Assembly: GCA_023700805.1 (NCBI GenBank)
Contig: JAMPYF010000030.1
Span: forward strand, 1-56,826
Origin: Sulfuritalea sp.
GTDB taxonomy: Bacteria; Pseudomonadota; Gammaproteobacteria; Burkholderiales; Rhodocyclaceae
Length of the DNA: 56,826 nt
Reading direction: 5' to 3'
The notes below the pieces were generated by a model. That model saw only the letters and a list, made by a program, of their open reading frames with translations, had not been told where the DNA came from and did no database searches. A program made the position numbers and the translations under genes. This document shows positions 50,700-56,826 of the stretch, piece by piece. The stretch's first letter is position 1. The number at the start of each line of letters is the position of its first letter.

Positions 50700-52820
50700 A
50701 TGAATTCGAAAACACAGATGAAAGTCATGGTTCTGGCCGTGGCGGGCGCCTTCGGCGCGCCCTTGCATGCCGCCGAAGGGGCGGTCTTCACCGGCGAGGC
50801 GACGGCCAAGCTGTACAGCTTCGATTACTTCAAGGGTGCCGGCACCAACAGCACACAGTTCCTCGAACGCTACAACTACCAGCAGGGCATGGGCGGCGAC
50901 CAGCGCGGCGGCAGCTACCTCGATCTCGACCTGAGCATCGTCGGCAGAAACGCCCAGCGCAATGTCTTCGAGCTCGAGCGCCAGGGCTTCGGCGCCCACA
51001 ACCATCGCGGCACGGTCAAGGCCAATTCGGATACCCTGGGCTTTTCCGGCTATTACACGAACTTCCGCTCGGCAACCGGCGGCCTCAGCTTCCGCTACAA
51101 CCCCAATGCGGTCGCCGGCGGCACCGATCCGACCTATGTCAATGCCAACAGCGGCTACGTGGCGCTGTTCAACAACGATTCACCGGGCCAGACGCTGTAC
51201 AAGATCGACCGCACGACCTATGGCCTGGGACTCGCGCTCAAGCCGCTCCTGTTCGGCAACTCGCTGGCAGCAGCCATCAACTACGACGGCTACAAGCGCG
51301 ACGGCAACCGCTTTGCCAGCTATGTGACGGGCGGCGGCGACATCACGGGCGCGATCACGACGCGCTGGCGCGGCTTCGATCTACCCATCGACGAGCGGAT
51401 GAATCGCTACACGGTAAGCCTCAACGGAGCGCCGGGCGGATTCAATCTCGGCTACGAGGGTTCGATCGAGAAGTTCGACAACAAGGCCAGGAACTTCGGC
51501 ATGGCGGATTTCGCTTCGGCGACCTTCCTGCTGAGCGCGGGCGGCCGAACCCGCCCCTTGCACTTCGTTCCCGACAGCACCCTGGTCTCGAACAATTTCC
51601 GCTTCGCCAAGAACTACGGCAGCACAGCGGTGGCGGCAGGTTACGGTCTGTCGATACTTGAGGCGGATTCGTTTGCCCAGATCCAGCAGACCAACGGCTA
51701 CAACACCGGCAAGATCACCACCAACAGCGCCTATCTGAACGTCACCTCGAATGCGGTGGCGGGTGTCGGCCTCGAAGGCTTCGTCAAATACAACAACCGC
51801 GACAACGATTCGACCTTCCCGGCGGTCGGCCTGCTCAACGCCGCGGCGAACCAGCAACTGGGCGTGCGCATCGACAAGATAAGGTCCCTGAACTACGGAA
51901 TCTCGGCCACCTTCCGCCCCACGGCGCTGAAATCGACCGTGACGGCTGGCTGGAAGCGCGAAGACAAGGACCGCAACCTGACCTGGTCGACGGCCGCAGC
52001 CGGCGGATCGATCCAGCCGCAGCGCTCGCTGTACAAGGACAACACGGTGTCGGACGAGCTGTATGTCAACTGGATCGCGCGCCCGATGCCGGGGGTGATA
52101 CTGCGCGTGATCCCGTCCTATGTCTGGGCCAATGAAACAGGCATGGTCACCGAGCCGGAAAAGGCCTTCAACCTGAAGACCAAGCTCAGCTATGCGGCGG
52201 CCAACGGCATGCTGGTGAGCGGCTACTACAACCACAAGGAAAACAAGAACGCCAACAATGCCTTCTTCAACAACATCGCGGCAAGCGTGGCGACCACGTC
52301 GATCACCCAGGATCTCGACAAGACCCAGGAGGCGGCGGGCATTTCGCTCAATCTGCCGGTCAGCGAATGGATCAATACGCACGCCAGTCTGTCGTGGATG
52401 CAGGACGATTTCGCCAGCTATTACCTGTCCTCCGATCGCCGGCGCTTCGAGCCTGGCGTCGGCAACGCGACCACGCTGAACTTCCTCACGCGCGACCGCT
52501 CGACCTACAAGATCGATACCTACGTCCTGAACCTCGGCGGCGACTGGCAGGTCAGCGACGAGTTGCGCTGGAACGGCGGCTACACCTGGTCCAGGTCGAA
52601 GGGCAATGTTGCCAGCGGCCTGGTTCTCTCCGAACTGCCCACCATCGACGGCACCATCAGCAGCGCGGTGCACAGCCTGAACCTCGGCGTCGATTACCAG
52701 CTCAAGAAGAACGTCAAGCTCAAGGCCTCCTATGTCTATGACTACAACAAGGACGACTCTTACGCCGCCCTGACCGGCGGCTATCACACGCTGATGATGG
52801 GTGTCGGGTTCGGCTTCTGA
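50700..52820 (+). CDS. MtrB/PioB-family outer-membrane beta-barrel porin
   Basis: A 706-residue exported protein with a signal peptide (MKVMVLAVAGAFGAPLHAAE), many alternating Tyr/Phe/Arg beta-strand segments and a final Phe (GVGFGF), as in outer-membrane barrels. Size and gene order (directly after mtrA) match MtrB/PioB/MtoB, which sheath the decaheme cytochrome. It has no cysteine at all, so the N-terminal CxxC of Shewanella MtrB is absent. No outer-surface MtrC-like cytochrome gene follows. Confidence 0.9.
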   Translation: MNSKTQMKVMVLAVAGAFGAPLHAAEGAVFTGEATAKLYSFDYFKGAGTNSTQFLERYNYQQGMGGDQRGGSYLDLDLSIVGRNAQRNVFELERQGFGAHNHRGTVKANSDTLGFSGYYTNFRSATGGLSFRYNPNAVAGGTDPTYVNANSGYVALFNNDSPGQTLYKIDRTTYGLGLALKPLLFGNSLAAAINYDGYKRDGNRFASYVTGGGDITGAITTRWRGFDLPIDERMNRYTVSLNGAPGGFNLGYEGSIEKFDNKARNFGMADFASATFLLSAGGRTRPLHFVPDSTLVSNNFRFAKNYGSTAVAAGYGLSILEADSFAQIQQTNGYNTGKITTNSAYLNVTSNAVAGVGLEGFVKYNNRDNDSTFPAVGLLNAAANQQLGVRIDKIRSLNYGISATFRPTALKSTVTAGWKREDKDRNLTWSTAAAGGSIQPQRSLYKDNTVSDELYVNWIARPMPGVILRVIPSYVWANETGMVTEPEKAFNLKTKLSYAAANGMLVSGYYNHKENKNANNAFFNNIAASVATTSITQDLDKTQEAAGISLNLPVSEWINTHASLSWMQDDFASYYLSSDRRRFEPGVGNATTLNFLTRDRSTYKIDTYVLNLGGDWQVSDELRWNGGYTWSRSKGNVASGLVLSELPTIDGTISSAVHSLNLGVDYQLKKNVKLKASYVYDYNKDDSYAALTGGYHTLMMGVGFGF

Positions 52821-52830
52821 GCCTGACCGC

Positions 52831-52921
52831 GCGGGACGACCGGGGTCCGACCCCGGTGCTTCCCGCAACAGTTGGCGCTGGCGACACGGCGAACACGGGT
52901 TGGGTTCGCCGGTCTGTCGCC
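52831..52921 (+). repeat. two adjacent strong hairpins containing an exact dispersed-repeat core
   Basis: Immediately after the mtrB-like stop: hairpin 1 has inner ACCGGGG (52839-52845) / CCCCGGT (52851-52857) and outer GCGGGA (52831-52836) / TCCCGC (52861-52866). Next comes the exact core GTTGGCGCTGGCG (52871-52883), whose last bases begin hairpin 2: GGCGACACGGCGAAC (52880-52894) with GTTCGCCG (52904-52911), a 3-base bulge, and TGTCGCC (52915-52921). It could stop most readthrough into the next cytochrome gene, though no T-run follows. Confidence 0.8.
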
Positions 52922-53045
52922 GCACAGTCGCTGCAGTCCATGCAGTTCAGTCCAGCCCGCATGTAAATGGCGTTCGGCCCCGGCTTTCCGATCACCAGTC
53001 TGCAGAGAGATGTCAGATAGCGGGGCTCTCGAAGGGAAACGGAAA

Positions 53046-54356
53046 ATGAAACGGGTAGCCTTGGCCGCACTGGCGGCATTCATGACAGGCCTTGCCGCGG
53101 CACCGACAGTTGCCGCCGCTACGGCGGACGCCGCGTCGATCGTGCGCGGCGGCCGACTCTACGACAACTGGAGCCACGAATCGAAGGAAAGGCAGCCGCC
53201 CCATCCGAATCCGGCCTTCAAGACCCGGCAGGTACGCGTCGCCGCGGCCGACACCTGGCGCTGCGTCGAATGCCACGGCTGGGACTACAGGGGCAAGCAT
53301 GGCATGGCCGGCATCCGCGGCCGGCAGAATACCGATCCCGCCGCCATCGTCGCCCTGCTCAAGGATGCCACCCACGGCTACGAAGAACTGCTGCACGATA
53401 ACGACCGGATCGACTTGGCCAACTTCATTGTCAGCGGCCAGGCCGACATGCAGAAGCTGGTCGACGCGGCGCGGCGCGCGAAGAACAACCTCGGCTCCTC
53501 GGAAAAGATTTTTGCCACCGTCTGCGCCGCCTGCCACGGCCTTGACGGCACCCGCTTGCGGGAGGTAGCGCCGCTCGGCGATTCGGCGCGGCAGCGCCCC
53601 CACGAAGTCCTGCATGTGGCCTTGAACGGCCATCCCGGTGGCAGGATGCCGGCCCTGCGCACCCTGGGCGAAGATGCCGTGGCAAGAATGCTGGCTTACC
53701 TGCAGACCCTGCCCAGTCTCAACCTGGCGGCCTCGATCGCCAACGGCGGCCGGCTCTATGACGACTGGCAGGCCCAGGGCGACGGGCACCGCCAGGCCTT
53801 GCCGCATCCGTCGTATCCGCGCAAAGCCTATTACGCCGACGTGGCCGCGCTGACCTGGCGCTGCAAGGAATGCCACGGCTGGGATTACAAGGGCAACCAG
53901 GGCCAGTTCTCCAGCGGCCACCATGCGACAGGGATCAAGGGCATCCGCGCCATGGCCGGCGCCGATCCGGACCGGATCATGGCAATCCTGCGCAACAGCA
54001 GCCACCTTTATGATGCGGTACTTAAATACCGCGACCTGCAGGACCTGGCCAATTTCGTCAGCCAGGGTCAGGTCGACATGGACGCCATGATCGATCCGCG
54101 CAGCGGTCTTTCGCGCGGCGATGCCACACGCGGCGCGGCGCACTATCGCAGCATCTGCGCCGGCTGCCATGGACTGGAAGGCCGCTTCATCGCCAAGCGT
54201 CATGTCGGCCGAGTCGCCAAGGAGGACCCGTGGGCCAGCCTGCACGCCATGCTCAACGGCCATCCCGACGACACCATGCCTGCCCTGCGGGAAATCGACC
54301 AGAAAGTCATCATCGACGTCCTCGCGCATATACAGGGCCTGCAGGACCGGCGGTAG
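53046..54356 (+). CDS. periplasmic tetraheme cytochrome with internal duplication
   Basis: A 436-residue exported protein (signal KRVALAALAAFMTGLAAAPTVAA). It has four CxxCH motifs: C73 (CVECH), C160 (CAACH), C273 (CKECH) and C371 (CAGCH). The order and the surrounding residues repeat after about 200 residues: GGRLYDNW...TWRCVECHGWDYRG and GGRLYDDW...TWRCKECHGWDYKG, then ANFIVSGQAD and ANFVSQGQVD, so the protein is a tandem duplication of a diheme module. I do not recognise a named family. Position suggests an electron carrier between the inner-membrane and outer-membrane conduits. ATG 53046 is in GGAAAATG with a GAAGGGAAACGG stretch upstream. Confidence 0.83.
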   Translation: MKRVALAALAAFMTGLAAAPTVAAATADAASIVRGGRLYDNWSHESKERQPPHPNPAFKTRQVRVAAADTWRCVECHGWDYRGKHGMAGIRGRQNTDPAAIVALLKDATHGYEELLHDNDRIDLANFIVSGQADMQKLVDAARRAKNNLGSSEKIFATVCAACHGLDGTRLREVAPLGDSARQRPHEVLHVALNGHPGGRMPALRTLGEDAVARMLAYLQTLPSLNLAASIANGGRLYDDWQAQGDGHRQALPHPSYPRKAYYADVAALTWRCKECHGWDYKGNQGQFSSGHHATGIKGIRAMAGADPDRIMAILRNSSHLYDAVLKYRDLQDLANFVSQGQVDMDAMIDPRSGLSRGDATRGAAHYRSICAGCHGLEGRFIAKRHVGRVAKEDPWASLHAMLNGHPDDTMPALREIDQKVIIDVLAHIQGLQDRR

Positions 54357-54423
54357 TCTGGCCGATGCGCCGTTTGGCCGGTGTTGACGGATTTCAGACA
54401 AGATTTCATTTCAAGGAGTTTTC

Positions 54424-54768
54424 ATGAAAACCACTACCTCTCTGTTGCTGACCGGAACCCTGTACCTCGCCCTGGCGGCGTCGACACCCGTCCACGCCGC
54501 CGTCGACGCGGCCGCGGCCGAGGAATTGATGGAGGCCAACAAGTGCTTCAAGTGCCACGCCGCTACCAAGAACGGCAAGGGCCCTTCGATGAAGAAGATT
54601 GCCGCCAAGTACAAGGGCAAGCCCGAAGGCGAGGAAAAGGTGATCAAGAACATGACCAGCGGCAACAAGGTCAAGCTCGACGACGGCACGGAAGAAGAGC
54701 ACAAGATCATCAAGACCCGCGACCCGGCCAAGCTCAAGAACGTGGCGCAGTGGATTCTCTCGCACTGA
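54424..54768 (+). CDS. small monoheme c-type cytochrome, paralogue of the one at 48755
   Basis: A 114-residue exported cytochrome: signal peptide (LLLTGTLYLALAASTPVHA), one haem site KCFKCHA (C41, C44, H45), then AAKYKGKPEGEEKV and NVAQWILSH, clearly paralogous to the cytochrome at 48755. The residues where Met normally ligates the haem read DDGTEEEHKIIK, so H93 is the likely sixth ligand; Met residues at 56 and 77 are not in the usual place. Strong AAGGAG precedes the ATG. Probably a low-potential periplasmic shuttle. Confidence 0.87.
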   Translation: MKTTTSLLLTGTLYLALAASTPVHAAVDAAAAEELMEANKCFKCHAATKNGKGPSMKKIAAKYKGKPEGEEKVIKNMTSGNKVKLDDGTEEEHKIIKTRDPAKLKNVAQWILSH

Positions 54769-54904
54769 CACAGCGCCAGGCGCCGGCACCGCTGCGGCGG
54801 TCGCCGGCAGGATAGCCGGAAGGCTCAGCGGCAGAAGCGGCAATAGCGGCGGGCTCCGGCTGGCGCACCCGCAAGGGCTGGATCGGCTTCGGAGAAGGCA
54901 AATC

Positions 54905-56826
54905 ATGCGTTGCAACAGCTTGGCAGCATGGCTCATGGCGGCCGCGCTTCATGTCGCCGCCGGCATTGCGGGAGGATTCGTCGCAAGTGCCGCCGACAGG
55001 GATGCGGCAGCGCAGGCCGGTCTGGGCAACGCGGCTTGCCTTTCCTGTCACGATGGCAGGAAGGGCAAGCTGGAAGTACCCGCCGCCGACGGCGAGAAGC
55101 GCGCGCTGCATGCGGTCGCCGCGGACAAATTCGCCGCGAGCGTGCACTCGGACATGGAGTGCATCGCCTGCCACCTGGAAATTCACGACAGTTCCATGCC
55201 GCACAAAAAGACGCTCGGCGAAAACAGGCCCGATTGCGTCCAGTGCCACGTGAAGTTGGGCGAGACAGCCATCCGCGAGAAGGCAGCCGGGGAAAGGCGC
55301 CGCTTTCGCCTGGTGGCCGAGAGCATCGAAAGCTACCGCAGCTCCTATCACGCGCGGCCGAATCAGGACGATGCGACCAAGGCCAACGCCTCGTGCAACG
55401 ATTGCCACAACGTGCACAGCTTCAACGTGCCGCCGCGCGGCTCGCCTGCACGAACCGACTGGCATCTGGGCATCCCGGATCTGTGCGGCAAGTGCCACAC
55501 AGACCAGCTGAAGGCCTGGGGCAAGTCCGCGCACGGCCGGGAAATGAAGCAGAAACACAATGCGAAATCCGCGGACTGCGCCGATTGCCACACCGCGCAC
55601 AAGGTGGTCAATAGTTCGTCGAACGCATTCAAGCTGGCCGTCACCGCCGGCTGCGGCAACTGCCACGAGGACGCCTACGAGTCCTACCGCGCCACTTATC
55701 ACGGCCAGGTCACCACCCTTGGTTTCACCTACACCGCCAAGTGCTTCGATTGCCATGGCAGCCATGACGTCGAGCCGTCGAAGAGCCCCAAGGCCAGGAT
55801 GCACCCGGACAACCGCCTGGAGTCCTGCCAGGAATGCCACAGCGGCAAGAAGGACGTACCCCTGGCGACGGCCGGCTTCGTCAGCTTCAGCCCGCATGGC
55901 AACAGCCACGATTTCGCCGCCTATCCGGAAATCTGGCTCACCACCAAGTTCATGATCGCCCTGCTGGCCGGCGTCTTCGCCTTCTTCTGGGCGCATTCCA
56001 TGCTCTGGTGGTACCGCGAGTACATGGATCGCAAGCAGGGCAAGAACCGCTGGCATATCCGCACCCACGAATTGCCCGAGGAAGAACTCGCGCTCGTCGA
56101 ACGCCGGGCCGAGGGCCCCATCCCGCATGTGCGGCGTTTCGGTCCGGCGTGGCGGCTGGCCCATCTGCTGTTCGCACTCAGCGTGATGACGCTGGTGCTG
56201 ACCGGAATGTCGGCCTTCTACGCCGAAACCGGCTGGGCCAAGGCGGTCATGGCGGCCTTCGGCAGCCCGAAGACGGCCGGCCTGGTGCACCGCGTGGCGG
56301 CATTCACCATGCTCGGCATCTTCTTCATCCACCTGATTGCCGTGTCGATCAACATCGGGCGCAAATGGAAGGATTTCAGGATCTTCGGCCCCGACTCCTT
56401 CGTGCCGAACTGGAAGGACATGCACGACATGATCGGCATGTTCAGGTGGTTCGTCGGCAAGGGGCCGCGCCCCGCCATCGAACGCTGGTCCTACTGGGAG
56501 AAGTTCGACTACTGGGCGGTGTTCTGGGGCATGGCGATCATCGGCGGCAGCGGCATGATGCTGGCCTTCCCGCATGTCGTGGCCAAGTTCGCGCCCGGCT
56601 GGCTGTTCAATATCGCGGCGGTGGTGCACGGCGAGGAAGCCTTCCTCGCGGCGGTGTTCCTGTTCACGGTGCATTTCTTCAACAACCACTTCCGCCCCGA
56701 CAAGCTGCCGCCGCCGGACGTGGTGATGTTCACCGGCACCCAGTCGCTCGACGAGTTCAAGCACGAGCACGCCGCGCAGTACCAGCGCCTGGTCGACACC
56801 GGCGAGCTGGAGAAGTATCTGGTGGA
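54905..56826 (+). CDS. nonaheme cytochrome c fused to membrane cytochrome b (CbcL-like), 3' truncated
   Basis: The frame is open from ATG 54905 to the window end: at least 640 residues, no stop. Residues 1-30 are a signal or anchor; residues 45-312 hold nine CxxCH motifs (CLSCH, CIACH, CVQCH, CNDCH, CGKCH, CADCH, CGNCH, CFDCH, CQECH). From about residue 345 there are at least five hydrophobic segments with histidines suited to two b-haems (LAHLLF, LVHRVAAF, FFIHLI, VVHGEEAF, FTVHFFNNHF). This is the layout of Geobacter CbcL, a quinone-linked inner-membrane reductase. It would exchange electrons with the quinone pool and pass them to or from the periplasm. Being cut by the window edge, its end cannot be seen. 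Confidence 0.87.
   Translation, partial: MRCNSLAAWLMAAALHVAAGIAGGFVASAADRDAAAQAGLGNAACLSCHDGRKGKLEVPAADGEKRALHAVAADKFAASVHSDMECIACHLEIHDSSMPHKKTLGENRPDCVQCHVKLGETAIREKAAGERRRFRLVAESIESYRSSYHARPNQDDATKANASCNDCHNVHSFNVPPRGSPARTDWHLGIPDLCGKCHTDQLKAWGKSAHGREMKQKHNAKSADCADCHTAHKVVNSSSNAFKLAVTAGCGNCHEDAYESYRATYHGQVTTLGFTYTAKCFDCHGSHDVEPSKSPKARMHPDNRLESCQECHSGKKDVPLATAGFVSFSPHGNSHDFAAYPEIWLTTKFMIALLAGVFAFFWAHSMLWWYREYMDRKQGKNRWHIRTHELPEEELALVERRAEGPIPHVRRFGPAWRLAHLLFALSVMTLVLTGMSAFYAETGWAKAVMAAFGSPKTAGLVHRVAAFTMLGIFFIHLIAVSINIGRKWKDFRIFGPDSFVPNWKDMHDMIGMFRWFVGKGPRPAIERWSYWEKFDYWAVFWGMAIIGGSGMMLAFPHVVAKFAPGWLFNIAAVVHGEEAFLAAVFLFTVHFFNNHFRPDKLPPPDVVMFTGTQSLDEFKHEHAAQYQRLVDTGELEKYLV

Noticed and set aside
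54734..56770. 678-codon minus-strand open frame under the last cytochrome gene
   Set aside because: The plus strand carries nine CxxCH motifs and membrane segments in one uninterrupted frame; the minus frame is His/Ala/Val-rich shadow translation.
1..56826. Search for rRNA, tRNA, CRISPR arrays, prophage or transposase genes
   Set aside because: None was seen: no cloverleaf-like sequence, regular direct repeats, phage structural genes or intact transposase could be supported.

Overview
The window is one contiguous piece of a GC-rich (by eye mid-60s percent) proteobacterial chromosome. The best fit is a respiratory betaproteobacterium of the Rhodocyclales/Nitrosomonadales kind. The reasons are the O2-independent ubiquinone genes ubiUVT, a rubrerythrin / CCG-domain Fe-S protein / DUF3501 operon, the coaX-birA pair, glnA-ntrBC with a sigma54 promoter, a PsrA-type fatty-acid regulator, and a porin-cytochrome (MtrAB-type) gene cluster. 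This placement is an inference from gene content; no rRNA or tRNA gene is present to confirm it.

Left part (1-12 kb): the end of a chemoreceptor gene and cheW, convergent with an rhlE RNA helicase across a shared terminator. Then come a bacteriohemerythrin, the ubiU-ubiV-ubiT operon, a rubrerythrin-(HdrD/GlpC-like)-DUF3501 operon, and a tightly packed tetR-hydrolase-GNAT-oxyR run, followed by a CigR-like membrane protein. The theme is low-oxygen life and peroxide handling.

Middle (12-36 kb): a sensor protein with a histidine-kinase H-box but no recognisable ATP-binding motifs, a fused APH-like/P-loop kinase, coaX, birA, ntrBC and glnA (NtrC boxes lying in the 3' end of a cation-efflux gene), rhodanese, nadA, an endonuclease-fold protein with clsB, ppc, a thioredoxin-like protein, a gltIJKL glutamate/aspartate ABC importer split by a 36-bp inverted repeat of CACCAAG units, an Atm1-type exporter, and a small dehydrogenase.

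Right-middle (36-46 kb): about 0.7 kb without a convincing gene, two TPR genes (one with a glycosyltransferase-like C-terminus), a GST, a YgjP-type metalloprotease, and a PsrA-regulated beta-oxidation operon (psrA, MaoC-like, fadJ-like, thioesterase) with a perfect PsrA box.

Right end (45.8-56.8 kb): a dCache/PAS NarL-type two-component pair, then an electron-conduit cluster: a monoheme cytochrome, a tetraheme NapC/CymA-like quinol cytochrome, a decaheme MtrA/DmsE-like cytochrome, a cysteine-free MtrB/PioB-like porin, a duplicated tetraheme cytochrome, a second monoheme paralogue, and a truncated gene fusing nine c-type haem motifs to a membrane b-type cytochrome domain (the architecture of Geobacter CbcL). 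About 29 c-type haems are encoded in 8 kb. The two monoheme cytochromes appear to have exchanged the usual axial Met for His. Together these could move electrons between the quinone pool, the periplasm and an extracellular donor or acceptor.

Across the whole window a short repeat recurs at least eleven times (core GTTGGCGCTGGCG, six exact copies). Between genes it often adjoins a hairpin; several copies lie in frame inside conserved proteins. This repeat and the electron-conduit cluster are the two most interesting features.
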